Part shown: positions 31,409 to 43,103 of the stretch, piece after piece
Numbering within the stretch: position 1 is the stretch's first letter
Layout of the letters: each line of letters starts with the position of its first letter
Assembly: GCA_019915015.1 (NCBI GenBank)
Contig: JAHBBC010000025.1
Location: 310,001 to 374,000, forward strand
Source of the DNA: Auriscalpium vulgare
Taxonomy: Eukaryota > Basidiomycota > Agaricomycetes > Russulales > Auriscalpiaceae
Reading direction: 5' to 3'
DNA length: 64,000 nt
Notes under the pieces: generated by a model
Database searches by the model: none
Told to the model about the DNA's origin: nothing
What the model saw: the letters and a program-made list of their open reading frames with translations, nothing else
Translations under genes and position numbers: made by a program

Positions 31409-31989
31409 CCCAGCCCGATGCCGTAACGCGCCCTTCGTGGGGTTTTTAATTTTATCTCCAGAGCCGCATACCATGTGAGTGGGCGGTGATCAATACTCAG
31501 CACTAGTGCGACCGGAAAATACACTGGAGGAATGGACATCAGTATGCAATATCCAAAGAAGAAGACTCAGGCTTCGCGCTCATCGTGATGGAGAAGCGCG
31601 CACCGATTTGTATCTCGCCATCATGGAGCTGAGAATTATCGCCACTTCAATATCATGACTCGGGCTCCGAACCGCTGCGCAAGACGTTCTGTTCTTCTTG
31701 TTCACTTCATCAGCGTGACATATTCGATAACACGCATGAAGAAGTCGCGCTTGTGATGCCCTTCAAACAAAGCATGGGAGTATAAATCCAACGCAAGAGA
31801 CTAGAATAGGACATACAATGACGAATAATTGTATGTCACGGCAGCTGATGAAAGTCGCAGAATTGCAAACCGCGGTCTAGTTTCCTCGAAAGATAAAATG
31901 AGCCGGCAGCTGTTAAGCTGACTCGAGCCCCAGGCGGTCTACCAATGATTATGAGCGTCCGGCGTCATACGATGCGCAGTGAGAAAAAA

Positions 31990-32460
31990 GGACGCAACTC
32001 ACATAGCTCCGGTCATCAACGCCTCGCATCCATGCGCATCCGCGCGTGAAAGAACATCCTCTCCCCGCGAAAGGCGCCTAAGGTGATGTTCAAGAGCTTT
32101 CCTAATAACCAAGTTAGGATTGAGCCAGAACGCAATAGCGCCGAGATCGCGGCGGGCGCAAGGACCTCCGGTTCGCGCGTGGGGAACAAGGGCATGGGCA
32201 TGTGGATCCATGTCAAAAGGGATCCGTACGCCACGACAGATGGCGCCTCGGGCGGGGTGGCGCATCGAGATCCACAAATTGTTCGGACTACCATTGAAAC
32301 TCGCAGCATCATCTGTGTAAGTTACTCCGCACATCTGGAGTATGTTGCGTGTGCGTGATCGGAGGCAGGTGCGCCAAACCCTTATAGACGGCGTCCGATT
32401 ACGTCCACGAGTGGGTTGAAACAAACGGCGGTTGTTTTGAGTACATATCCTTGTCATCAG
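31990..32460 (-). repeat. Duplicated block flanking peptide B (partner at 29800-30460)
   Basis: This is the counterpart of the block beside peptide A. The minus strand keeps longer open frames here (31999-32457, with DDAASFNGSPNNLWISMRHP matching DDAECL...ISVRHL in the partner). It may be the better preserved copy of an unknown gene. I cannot name a family. Confidence 0.45.
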
Positions 32461-33386
32461 TTAGTTCCGAAAGGCATATGGCCATCAAGGTGCGACGAAC
32501 CGTGGCGAGAGGCCGATAAGTCCTGCTCAGAGCGTCGTGGCTCTGGCGTTGGCGACATCGGCGCAGCGTACTTTTATCTCGACGGCCCTGCTTTTCCCAT
32601 ACACCCAGATTTCCCCGCAGGGAGCTCAGAAAGATACTGCGATGTAGTTATGCAAGACCTCGCTCGTGTGCCACTGGCAGTCTTCGTTTCGTGTGACGGA
32701 GGCGTAAGTCTCGAGCCAAACATCAACCGAACACGCACCGGAACCTGAAGTTAATCATCGTGATATCCCTTGTTCACAACCCCAAATCCGTGTCTTTGGC
32801 AGCCATAGATCTTGAAGGTCGTCGTGATGCCGCTGCGAGTCACCGTTGGGAGAAAGCCGCAGCGGGCCGACGAGTACGCGCGTAACGCCGGGGATACTCC
32901 GACTAGATTGTGTGACGCGTGAGCGTTAGCCGTGACTGTGACACCACGTTTTCCTCCCATCGTTCATCTTTCGAAGAGCAACACTTGAGCAGTACGCTGC
33001 TTATCTGACCGGGTACAGTATCAAATTTTGACTCTAAATTTATGTGACGCACATGCGGCGAAAAAGACTGGACGCGAAAATCTTTTCGCCCGGAATGCTT
33101 CCGAGGTGACTTGGCCATGGGGAGAATCAGGCCTGGCAAGCCGGAATGTAGTCTCCGTTGCCGACCTTGCGCGGAAGGAATGGTCACTTATTGGTTTTAA
33201 ATTTATGTCACTCATGCTGAATTTGTAGGTACTAGCAGCCTTGAATTACGATCGCAGAACAATGCTCGTCACATGCATCAGGAACAAACGACTCGGAAAC
33301 TAGCTCTCTGGATGTGGCACCCTGCGTACTATAGCCGCTGAATTCAGTGCTAGCAAATATCCCCATCTGTAAGGCACTCACGTCTC
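32461..33386. other. No gene recognised
   Basis: Only short overlapping frames. The GC content falls compared with the cluster genes. Nothing repeated or structured stood out. Confidence 0.35.
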
Positions 33387-33687
33387 ATATGATGCTTCAC
33401 ATTTTGAACCAGTGGTTGGCTGCCACCGCGTTCACAGGGCTGAGCGTGTCGGCTGCAATTATACTGTTATGGTGCTGCGCTCGCAATATAAGGTCGGCAT
33501 ACCTTCAAGCTCGTTGGCGGGAATCACCGTCGCGATGGAAGCTTGGGCCATCACTAACAGCAGGAGGGTCAAAGAAGTCGTGGACGACAACTTCATGTTG
33601 GGTGCGAATGCGGAGAAGAAGTTGGGCGCGAAATGGCATCGTGACGCGAACGTCTACCCTATCTATGTACTTCACGCCGTGTTGTAG
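33387..33687 (+). CDS. Possible small membrane protein, unknown
   Basis: ATG at 33387 or 33390 gives MMLHILNQWLAATAFTGLSV followed by SAAIILLWCCARNI, one transmembrane helix. A candidate intron (gtcggc..aacag, 58 nt) joins it to SRRVKEVVDDNFMLGANAEK and ends at HAVL stop (33687), about 80 residues in all. It could be the start of a lost P450 or other membrane enzyme. The exon junction is only a proposal, and no family is recognised. Confidence 0.3.
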
Positions 33688-33948
33688 TGAAACGATCGTA
33701 ACAAGATGGGCTGGTGTGGCGCCTCAGACCTGACATGATGGCGCGGATTGACATGTCGAATGCCGGCGCCTCGACGCTCTCCTCACTCCCATGTAGCTTT
33801 ACAATTTCTCTATTATTGTCCACTTTCCCTCGTCAATAGCCATCCACATCGCCTCAGTGTGGCCCAACAATGCATCCTGTCAATTGCATCATCAACCATC
33901 AGCAAGGTGTCCGACTTCCACAAAGGAGCGCATCGTACCCTCCCAGTG

Positions 33949-34142
33949 CTAGAACCACTGATTGGGTGCCGCCGCAGCGTCGACTGCCAGGGCATCGACT
34001 GCGATGCATCTATCAGATCGCGTTCTGGCAAGATAGATACGATGCGCTGACCTTCAACGGTATTCGTGGGAACGATGGCTGCTGCGGTCGCATGTGCGAG
34101 GGCGGCGAGAGCGAGGGCGACGGGTGCGAGGTAAAATCTCAT
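33949..34142 (-). CDS. Mini secreted peptide C (46 aa), RiPP-precursor-like
   Basis: Two exons: 34052-34142 (91 nt) and 33949-33998 (50 nt), with a 53-nt intron in the same phase and codon position as A and B. The signal peptide is MRFYLAPVALALAALAHATA. It continues AAIVPTNTVE and the second exon encodes VDALAVDAAAAPNQWF and a stop. The QWF ending is shared with peptide A, but the sequence is more diverged, so this is an older paralogue. The acceptor chosen (gcatcgcag) keeps the exon length of 50 nt seen in B. An alternative acceptor (gatag) would give a different, longer tail. Confidence 0.62.
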
Positions 34143-35215
34143 GTTGATGTCCAGCGAGGTGAGCAGCGACTTCGTCTCCTGTGGCCATATTCTGAGTCGA
34201 GTCTAGTATTTGACTGCGGAGCGTAGGGCTATGTATAGCACGGCGTCAACGTGCGGTGGGGAGGTGTCAGAGACCGATTATCCTTCACCGCGTACGGGTT
34301 CCGCGGGCCAGGTTCTCTCTGAATCAGAAGATCGCGAATGGCAAGCTGTCAGATATGCTTTTGAGCGGCGCGTGCATTGTCACTAGTGTACAACAGCGAG
34401 AATTCACCTGCGTGCGGACTTTGGACTGGGCTTGCGTCCCTTATCTTCGAATTAAAGCGGCGGAGAGCGTACCTAATCCGTGGGGTATTCATGTTGGTGG
34501 TCGGCCCTGTCCACAGAGCACGCAAAAAGCACGGCGCTTGGTGTCCTCTGACCATGCGGAGAGTTGGACCTGGGGGGAGCGGACAAGGTTTGACAGGTCT
34601 GGTTGCAGGGACCTGTGCTCGTGTGCAGTGCAGTGTATAAATTCTAACTTCCTGGCACGCCGTGAGTACATATCGAGGAATTGTCAACCGAGTACTGCTC
34701 ACATCAAGGAAGCCAACATCATCTGACCTTCGGGAGCTATACCGTATTATATACCCACGCATGCATATAAGCGAGCGAGAGAAATGACCAGGTCAATTCC
34801 AGAGACATCGACATCTGCGAAATCATACTGCGGAACAACGGAGCAGCGCGACGCCGCCACGATGGTATCACGTCAAGCCTCAGGCCCAGGACCGCCGCCG
34901 ACCTCACAGGCACGGCGATTGACGACGGGCACAATTCAAGATGCGAGGGGCAGTGGTAAGTACTGCCCCCGCCGGCTTGTCTGATGGAATCAATTAGCGA
35001 TAACGAAAAGCAGAGATTTCCCGTGCGAGGGGCTCGACAGATAGAAGATCTGTCAGACGTTGATGAAGCTGGACCCCGTGAGTAGGATCTCGCCGAGTCA
35101 CTAGTCACCACGCCCGCCAATACGTTTTCATCATCATTTCATTCGGCGGCCGTGGACCAACTGTTGAGTCCACCGGCGTAGGGACTGCGCGGCAGCGTAC
35201 AGATACACAGGCGCA
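34143..35215. other. Promoter side of peptide C and unassigned sequence
   Basis: A TATA-like stretch (gtatttgactgcgg) lies near 34206, about 65 bp upstream of the peptide C start. Beyond that, open frames at 34256-34762 and 34737-35120 overlap on both strands and carry no motif I recognise. Confidence 0.35.
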
Positions 35216-36273
35216 TCATGCCGAGGGCGGCTTGCGAATGAACATGTTCCCTGTGAACACGCCCCACGGCGTAGGCTCGTCCATGCGCCCTACCTCCGTG
35301 AACCCACGATTGCGGTAGAATACAGCCTAGGCACAGAAAAGCTCCGCATCAGCATCATCGCGCAAGTGCACACGACTTGTCGTGGAACATACGTTCTCCT
35401 CATTCTGCGTGCCAAGCACAACGTTCTTATTGTCGGCTGCGGCCTGCAGGGGTCATTTTGAGGAGCTGGTGTTTGCACAGCAAACACGAGAACGTACGAT
35501 CTGGCAAGCGGTCTTCAGGATCTCAGACGCGAGCCCGCGGCCCTGGTAATTCGGGTGTGTCGCAATGAGGTTGGCATACCACGCATCGCGCTCGGTCTGC
35601 GATCCAGCCATCAGTGAATGGTTTACGCTAAGAGACAGGTAACGCACGTTCTCGCCGAGGACGCGCAGCTTGAACTCACGGGTCTTGCGTGAGTACTGCG
35701 CGAGCTCGAGTCAATTCGAGGTCCTCTCCTCTAGAAGCAACCGGAAACTGACATCGTTCAAGAACCAATCGCGATGCGCTGGTGGCATCGCGTTGATGAA
35801 GTCAAGGAACCCGAGCTCGCGCTGTTCTGGGCTGTTGACCATCATTCAATAGTCAGCACAGGGAAAACCAACACCTCCAGTACTTACGTCGAGAACACCG
35901 TTTGACCAGGTGGAAACCAAATTCCAATGGACTGGATTTCGTCAGAGCCGTCAGAGGACGCCACAAAGACGACACCACTGTGATTGCCAGCCCGCACGAG
36001 CGCGCGCCAGGCGGGGTCTGCGAGGGCGGGGTCACCGCCAGTGAGAATATTGTTGGCGATGTCTAATTCGTGGGAAGAGCTCAATCACAATGGCGAGCGG
36101 GAGTTGAACGGCCACATACCACCGTCGTATGCCTTCAGGCACAGTGCGACAGCCTCGTCGACTTGGGCATCTGCAGAGACCGGCGCGTCTGAGCAACGTA
36201 ACTGGCATTGAGCAGAGATACACTTTCCTGTGAGTCGTTCAACCCAAACCCGACGGACGATACCGGCAGACAT
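35216..36273 (-). CDS. GNAT-family N-acetyltransferase
   Basis: ATG at 36273 reads MSAGIVRRVWVERLTGK, and after introns ANNILTGGDPALADPAWRAL, SDEIQSIGIWFPPGQTVFST, QRELGFLDFINAMPPAHRDW and RYLSLSVNHSLMAGS. The acetyl-CoA-binding motif A is HPNYQGRGLASEILKTAC (Q-x-x-G-x-G/A type). The C-terminal exon is AVFYRNRGFTEVGRMDEPTP, then GVFTGNMFIRKPPSA and a stop. The Tyr of AVFYRNRGF sits where GNAT enzymes keep their general acid. About 230 residues, cytosolic. It lies between peptide C and the UstYa pair, so it could modify a peptide or metabolite from the cluster, or be a bystander. Confidence 0.72.
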
Positions 36274-36991
36274 GGCGATGGGGTCGAACAGCGCTCTGGC
36301 AGTTTCTTCTGAGATAAAAGGGAGCGCGAGAAGCCGAAGCCTACGTAGCCGGCTGGCTACTTATGATTCCAAAAGCGAGCGCTTTCGCGTGTACTTCTGC
36401 CTCTTCTGATGTGGGGATATGAGGGATACATTTGCAGTGAAGGGATTCAATCTTGGATGGTGGTTCAATGGGAATTGACTCCGTCACAGTGTGACAGACC
36501 AACTGCGCGGCCGTTTCCGTTGATGATTCACACGCTCTGCCACGTCGTCCGCCTTCGACCGTCGCTCGACTCGCCTCGACACCGACGTCGACTGCGTCCT
36601 CCTCACCTCTCGCGAGTCAACGAAGGCTTGGAAAACTTGTCTAACCCTCTTCGACCTCTCATCTATCCCCACTGAAGAATATGCAAGAAATTCTGATCGC
36701 CAACTCTGCGCGCGGGCGGACGTTTTGGGACTGCTGTCGGTCTGGCCGCTCCCTCAGGCTGCCTTGTGACAATTTCCTCTCAACATCAAGCTCCGGATTG
36801 CCTTCTTGCAGATGTATTTGATTGATGAGAAGGCGCAGGACCACAAGGACAGTGTTGCCCGGATTAACAGCGCCCATCCATCCGCGCCGTTCTCATCAGT
36901 CACTAGTCACACGAGGTCTGACTAAACGCTCGCAGCTTCGTATAGAATCGCCGTACGTGAAGACCACTCTCCATCTCCTGGAGCGCAGCGC
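36274..36991. other. No recognised gene
   Basis: A plus-strand stretch near 36535-36670 (STRLDTDVDCVLLTSRESTK) looks partly protein-like but is broken by stops. The last 100 bases are the likely promoter of the UstYa-type gene. Confidence 0.35.
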
Positions 36992-37639
36992 ATGATGCAG
37001 TCGAAGCCGATGAACCAGCGGCGCACACTCCTTCTCATCGCGCTTATCATCTTGAAATCACTCAGCATCTGGTGGATGCGACGGAGGCTGTATCCAGCTC
37101 ACACCGAGGCGGATTTGGACTGTACGTTGCCCTTCGTATTCCGGTATGTATGCGTACTGACGCTGTTGATTGCAGTTGCCCTCGGCGACGACACGCCGCG
37201 AAGATGGGACATCGGGGAGCTGGATAGCGTCATCATGCCCTCCGAAGAGACTATCCACTACGAGGTCTACGGATCGACATCCAACGCTGAATGGCACTCG
37301 CTGTTCCCTGACCACGGCACTCTTCACCTGGGCCCCCAGCGTCGCCCATACAGCATCGCCATGTTTCACCAGCTCCGGTGTCTCGGCATCTACCGCCACG
37401 AGCTCGTGCGCACGCACTCGCCAAACGCAACGTACATCGCCAAAGGGGAGGAGCTCACGCGGCACTGCCTCAATTACTTGCGCCAGATGGCGCTGTGCAG
37501 GCTGGACACCACGCTGCTCCCACTTGTGGGACATCCCAAGCCGCATCCGGCGCCATACATGCACGTGTGCAAGGACTGGGAAAAGGTCTATGCGGAGGTG
37601 GAGAAGAACCAGAGAGAGTATGCGCGGTCCCTGTCATAG
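36992..37639 (+). CDS. UstYa-type (DUF3328) oxidase-like protein 1
   Basis: 197 residues from two exons (intron 37122-37175). MMQSKPMNQRRTLLLIALII leads into one transmembrane helix, as is usual for UstYa proteins. Next come SNAEWHSLFPDHGTLHLGP, the first motif MFHQLRCLG and the second motif RHCLNYLRQMALC. The family's HxxHC appears here as HQLRC, so one His is replaced by Arg, while the second HC motif is intact. UstYa-family proteins install macrocycles or other oxidative changes in fungal ribosomal peptides (ustiloxin, asperipin, phomopsin) and also act in cyclochlorotine formation. It is convergent with the second UstYa gene, only 113 bp away. The altered motif could mean a non-catalytic partner. 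Confidence 0.83.
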   Translation: MMQSKPMNQRRTLLLIALIILKSLSIWWMRRRLYPAHTEADLDCTLPFVFRYVCVLTLLIAVALGDDTPRRWDIGELDSVIMPSEETIHYEVYGSTSNAEWHSLFPDHGTLHLGPQRRPYSIAMFHQLRCLGIYRHELVRTHSPNATYIAKGEELTRHCLNYLRQMALCRLDTTLLPLVGHPKPHPAPYMHVCKDWEKVYAEVEKNQREYARSLS

Positions 37640-37752
37640 AAAGGGTACGTTTTGAGGCTGCTAGTCTCCGCCGCTACTCACGTCCACTCAGTTTAGTTCG
37701 CTCTTTACGCTGTCTTGGCTATCTCTAGGCACTCAATGACAAAACCTGCTAT

Positions 37753-38590
37753 TTACGATGCTGCATGTTCGCGTGCCTCAGCCTCAGCTATCAAGTCAAC
37801 CACTGTCCGGCGTGACCGCATCAGTTTTCTGACAGAAGAACAACAGATAGGACTCACAAGATATGCCATTGGCCTTCGCGTACACCCACCAGTCGATCCA
37901 ACTCCGGGTCGCGTCGTCGTACACCGCCTCCCAGTTGCCGCACTCGTGCGCGACGCCCACACGCTCCACCGTGTAATTCCTCTGCGTAAAGTCGCCCGGC
38001 TCGAGCGTCACGTCCGCCTGGCACAAAATCGCATTGCGCAGCAGGCTGAGACAGTGCTGGATGTGCTTGTAGTCGGGCTGTGCGGGGCTCGCGTACTCAC
38101 CGCGCATGTAGCGCAGGCAGTGGATCTCGTGGTACATCGCGATGCCGAACGCGCGCTGGTGAGGCCCATAGCGCAGTGTGCCGGCGCCGGGCGGGAGGTA
38201 GTGCTGCCACTCGTTGGCGGCCTCGGGGTCGGTGAGCGCGTAGTGGACGCTCTCCTCCTCGAGGAGCTGAACGCGCTGCGAGTGCGCGGGCTTCCGAGGC
38301 AGGTGCGAGGGGAAGTCGTCCCCTTCCATCGCTGCGACGGAGGTGAGTGCTGTATTTGGACTGCAGGGGCATATGTACTCACAGTACGCAGGGAGCGGTT
38401 TCTGCGGGCGCAGCGCGGCGGTGTCGAGGCTGCCGATGAATGCGATGAGGTGCGCCGTCCAGACGACGGACACGATGCTTGCTACGACGAGCAGGAGCAT
38501 CGTGCCTGCCCCCGTCCGCTGCGATGCCATCTGCGTATGCATGCTGGGATCAATACGCCTTGCGGGCGCCTCTGCGTCGACTTCCGTCAA
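37753..38590 (-). CDS. UstYa-type (DUF3328) oxidase-like protein 2
   Basis: 243 residues from three exons (introns 38332-38382 and 37803-37857). The cytosolic N-terminus is followed by a TM helix (MLLLVVASIVSVVWTAHLIA). Then come AANEWQHYLPPGAGTLRYGP, the canonical first motif AMYHEIHCLRYM (HxxHC) and the second motif IQHCLSLLRNAILC. The last part is HECGNWEAVYDDATRSWIDW and, after the last intron, LVDLIAEAEAREHAAS and a stop. Both copper-type motifs are complete, so this is the likelier catalytic member of the pair. The tail-to-tail arrangement with UstYa 1 and the four mini peptides around it point to peptide modification. Confidence 0.85.
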
Positions 38591-38935
38591 ATACTTCCAC
38601 GAGGGCGAAGTGATCTCCGGCGCGCATTCCTCGCCCGGCGGCAGATCCCCCTCCGCTCTGCCGGCGCCTTCCCAGGCCTGCCAGGACCATCAAATACCGC
38701 GGGTTCCACGATCCGCTCTTCGGAGTCTCATGGTGCTGCACCGCGTGATGGGCCCCAGGCAGACATATTGACGTGCATTATCTCCCCCGCATCGTCCTCG
38801 AAAAAGGGCGAGTGCCTCGCGACGACAGGCGCGCGGGTACGGCGGCGGGTTGCGAGATAAGGCTTCTGCGGGTGATGATATATGGGCTGTCCTTCGCGCA
38901 GCTGAAGACTAGCAGCTCAGCGCCGCCCCGCAGTC

Positions 38936-40242
38936 ATGTCGAGCGTCGTCGCCCCGAACACCGCCCCCATCGACGTCTCCTTTGAACGCTCCATCTACAT
39001 CGGGAACTTCTTCCGCGGGATCCTCTATGGTAGGTCGCAGCCACCTGGGACCAGCTACATTACTGATAGGCTACGCACGCAGGGATCGAGATGTTCACAT
39101 TCTTCGCGGCGGTGTATTGCCTCTGGGGGCGCTCAAGCCGCGAGACGCGTGGACGCAAGTTCTACGTCGTGTACGGCGGTGTCTTGCTCTCGCTCGTCAC
39201 CATCGCGGTGACGACAGACGCCCTCGCAGGCCAGCGCATGTGGATCGACCACCGGAACTTCGTGGGCGGGCCGGGCGGGCCGCTGGGGTACTTCGGCTCG
39301 ACGTCGGCCTCGTGGGTCAATGTGTTCGGCTCGTCGGCGGACGCGGTCGCGAACATCATGGGCGACGGTCTTCTGGTTTGTCTCCTCGCTGCATCGCATG
39401 CGCTGCGTACTAATGGGAGTGTTGTAGGTGTACCGCGCCTACATGATATGGAACTCGCAGTTGTGGGTCGTGGCGTTCCCCATCCTCATGTACATCGGCT
39501 CCTCCGGTAAGCCCCAGCGCACTTCATCCATTCGCGGCCGACCTCATACGTTTCCGTGCAGTGATGGTCATCCTGACCGTCGTGCAGAGCGCGCTGCCGA
39601 ACGCGTTCCTCTTCGACGGGCACACTGCGCAGCTCGGTGTGCCCTGGGTCTCGCTCTCCGTGAGCGTCAACATCGTCGTCACCACGCTCATCTGCGGGCG
39701 CCTGCTGTACATGCGCCGCGCGATGCACGCCGCGCGCGCGCCGGAGCTCGCGGAGATGTACACGAGCATCATCGCGATCCTCATCGAGTCCGCGATGCCG
39801 TTCAGCGTGATTGGCATCGGCCTCATCGTGACATACGCAAAGAACGACGAGTTCGACATCGCGTTCGCGTTCGTGTGGGGCATGTTCTGCGTGCGTCCTT
39901 CCGTCCATCTTCCTGTCTTCCTGCCCTGATTGTCTGCGTTCTCTTGCTTCTTCCGCGTTCGTCGCAATGCCTATTCAGTCGCTATCACCGCAGATGATCA
40001 TCCTGCGAGTTGCCATGGGCCGTGGCTGGACTAGGGATACAGGGGCGCAGTTCTCTGAGTCCCTTGTCTTCGCAACAAGACCCGCGCCCGTTGGCGCCGA
40101 AAAGTCTGGGAGCAGCTCAGATGACACAGACGTCGACGAGCGGCGGCGGACAAACGTACTTGGCGCGTCTGCGTTCTCGACGGACCGCTCAGTGTCCTTC
40201 CTGGGTAAAAAGGCTACCGACTCTGGTGATATGAATGTCTAG
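38936..40242 (+). CDS. Seven-TM-like membrane protein (Agaricomycete family)
   Basis: ATG at 38936 starts MSSVVAPNTAPIDVSFERSI. Exons then give FRGILYG, IEMFTFFAAVYCLWGRSS, VVYGGVLLSLVTIAVTT, MWIDHRNFVGGPGGPLGYF, NIMGDGLLVYRAYMIWNS, VMVILTVVQSALPNAFLFDG, VVTTLICGRLLYMRRAMH and VIGIGLIVTYAKNDEFDIAF, then a Ser/Asp-rich tail ending at 40242. The helix pattern, the D-GLL-YR-Y-IW motif and the polar C-terminus match a widespread basidiomycete membrane family of unknown role. Four introns. It has no demonstrated link to the peptide cluster but could be a transporter-like or receptor-like accessory. Confidence 0.75.
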
Positions 40243-40591
40243 GTGCAGATGGTGGAGATTGTCGGCGCCGGGCGTGGCCACGGGGTTGATGTGTTTGGGC
40301 TGTGTACTTACTTATCCACGTGTAGTTGCTCTATATGTCCTGCTTGGGAGAATTGAATGGCTTGGGTGGTCGTCACATGTGGTTGAAGAAGCAGATTGGT
40401 TGGGAGTAGTGGCCGTTGAAGACAGGTTGCACGAGGAACACGGAAGACTCCGACTCGAAGACGAACAGCGCAGCCCCATGATTCGTAGGCACCATCGCCC
40501 AGCTTCGATCTCAGGTCCAAGAAGGCACGAAGGAACGTCTAACTCGTATGCACCACAGAGGTATTATTACATGCGACATTCTGGCCAACCA
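40243..40591. other. Short convergent spacer
   Basis: This is the 3' ends of two converging genes. No additional gene is seen. Confidence 0.4.
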
Positions 40592-41626
40592 TCATATCGT
40601 CTGGTGCTGCAGCATGTATATCTCTGTACATCACCCAAGTGAGAACGCGCTCATCATGGACAAAAAATAGAGTAGACACGCACCAAGCTCATCATCGTCC
40701 GCACCAGACATGACAAAATCGACATCGCAGTCAGAGCCCGCGGCGCACGCCATCTCGAACGTGTGATACGATCCCGAGGGGCAGTCGAATGGCGGCAGTA
40801 CGGTCTTGCCCCCAAGATGGCGTTCCGCGAGGGAGGCCGATGCGTGCCGTGTGACGGAGCCAACCAACTCTGCTCGCCGGGGGCGCGAGGAATACGTCAG
40901 CGACCGCATGTCGAGCCGCGCCGGGGCATCGAGCCGCCAGACGTCGAGCGTGAGTGCGGGCGGCGCAGGCGGGAAGTCCACGACGAGCGTGCAGTTCTCC
41001 ATCCCATAGTCGATTACGCGGAACTGCACCACCGTCGACACCTATCCCCAACGCACATCAGGCCCTATTACCTCCTATGCGGAGACGGAGCTCACCTGCG
41101 GTGTTACCGAGATCCACATCCCCGCGGGCGGGACGTTCCCGTTGACGTTCGTCAGGTACTCGCGGTCGTCGCGCAGCACCTCGCGCGGCTTCGCCATCGA
41201 CACCCACCCTATCGCGCGCGCGCGGTTCGGAATCGGTGCGTAGCGCGTCGTCGGGCGCGTCCCGTTGCCGTAGATCTTGTCGAAGTTGATGTAGGGGCTC
41301 TTGACCTTGAGCGCGGGCAGGCGTGCGGTGGCGAACTCTGGGCGGGAGAGGACCACGCCGAGGTAGAGGACGGCGAGCGCGTCGAGCAGCGTGCAGGCGA
41401 TGAGGAGCGCTGTGGGCCAGTGCGCGATGAAGCCGAGGCGTTTGTGGGATGTAGGCGGCACTGGTGGTCGGGACGTATGCGGGTCAGTGGGGCAGGGAGG
41501 GCAGGGAGGGCGGGTAAGCGTACAGTTTAGGGCATCGCGCTCCTCGTCTAGGCTTTCTCTTTTGTCGGAGTCATCCTGGGGGAGAGTGGAATATTGCGAT
41601 GTGTAGGGTACACGAGGGAGAGACAT
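40592..41626 (-). CDS. Single-pass membrane protein with extracytoplasmic domain, unknown function
   Basis: ATG at 41626: MSLPRVPYTSQYSTLPQDDS, then a Pro/Thr-rich segment. One TM helix follows (WPTALLIACTLLDALAVLYL), then NFDKIYGNGTRP, AIGWVSMAKPREVL, YGMENCTLVVDFPPAPP, FDCPSGSYHTFEMACAAGS and DVDFVMSGADDDEL. The last exon EIYMLQHQTI stop ends at 40592 after an intron that starts gtgcgtg. About 300 residues. I recognise the layout as a common Agaricomycete type II membrane protein, with Cys pairs in the C-terminal beta-rich domain that may form disulphides. No enzymatic motif is visible. Confidence 0.65.
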
Positions 41627-43103
41627 TGGGAAAGAGGGACTTCTGGGGGACGACGAAGATGCGTCGCAAGGCCTTCGAGAGTCAAGCTTCGAGATTCAGG
41701 CTTCAAGCTGTGCTCCAGGCTCAGGCTCAAGTGGATGTCCAGTGAGTCATCTGACGCCGTGAGACCACCACGAAGCCGTCGACAGATACATCATAACATC
41801 AGATGTTTGAGCGCCGAAAGCAGCCTCCATCCCGCCCGAGTGAGGATGACCGCGTATCTCGGCAGAAGACTGCCAAAAATGAGTGCGCGCGAGCCCAGAA
41901 TGCGAAGGATTATTGTGCTGGAAAGCCGGCTTCAGTGGACCAGAAGGATGCGGTCGGTGCGCACGGGCATACGGGCGGTGATCTAGGATCATCAGCGAGG
42001 GTATCCGTCGCAGAAATGGAACCAGTATTGCGCGCGCTCTATGCGCGCATGAGCGGAATGGGGTAGATGTCGTCCCGAGCTGTCTCCATTTCCCATGTGC
42101 GCGCAGCGTACTCCGTGCGGGCGGATGATTGCTTTGCCGAGTATCCCAGCCATGCAGGAAGGGAACTTGATGGGGACAAGAGAGAAGCAGATGGCCGCAT
42201 GGGAAAAATCACGGAGCTATATGTAGGACCATAGGCATATGCTACTACAGATATGAATAGTGAGTTCTTGATATCCACTGACAAAGGAAACGAACGTACT
42301 CGTTGGAGCTTGCTCTATGGCGCTTTCAGGTCTCTAGACTAAGATTCTGCAGACCCACGATGCCAGCGGGGCCGCTGGCGATACAGGCTGGATGCCACAG
42401 AGGAACATCTGCTGCAGTCTGGATTTTCTGATGAGCATCCTGACAGACTGGAACTGTGGTTGGCAGATGCGATACCTGGTCGTTCTCGTTCCGTTCGTGT
42501 CGGCGAAGACTTGAAAGGACTGAAAAAGCCTGCGCCACGATGCGTCACACACGTAGCCTTGTGACTTTCTTTCGTCACAATGGTGACGGTCACCTCGCCG
42601 GGGGTCGGCCGAGTCACCGCGACCACGACTCTCTTTCTCAACTCTTTCTTCTCGACGAACTTTACTTAGCAAACCTCGGACTAGTACGCGATCTGTGTAG
42701 TGATCCCTGGAGGCTACAGACTGTGACGCTGCTTCTACACATCTGACACTATGCTCCTTCTCCCGTTCATCCCGCAGGCAGTGAAGCCTACTCAGGGCCG
42801 CCTGCTGTCCTTCTAAGGCGAGAAAGCGCGCATTCGCCGCCATCTGTACCTGGAAGCGTGGCTTCTCAGTGGTAAATAGTCCCTGGGGAGCTAAAATTCG
42901 CAGGTGTTGGAGAGGACAGTCCCAGGCCTCGTGAACAGCGCGCAACAGCGCAACTCCCCGCGTTCGAGGTCGACTTGATGCTGATCCTGGCGAAGACGTC
43001 TATCGGAATCTGACCTCCTTAAGTGTGCCTTGTGATACGGCGAATTGAGGGCTCTGGTGGCATATAAGCAATCACACTCAAGCTAGAGCTACACCAGCAA
43101 ATC
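41627..43103. other. Unassigned region with an open frame at 42334-42945
   Basis: The minus frame (203 residues) holds MAANARFLALEGQQAALSRL and charged sequence, and an overlapping minus frame reads VVVAVTRPTPGEVTVTIVT. Neither has a motif I know, so they may be pieces of one spliced gene or chance. The bases before 43104 (gcatataagcaatcacac) contain a TATA-like box for peptide D. Confidence 0.35.

Noticed and set aside
37715..38860. 381-codon plus-strand frame over the second UstYa gene
   Set aside because: It is the antisense of 37753-38590, where both UstYa motifs and spliced exons are present.
40763..41530. 255-codon plus-strand frame
   Set aside because: It is antisense to the single-pass membrane protein gene 40592-41626, and its Arg/His-rich composition is typical of a shadow frame.
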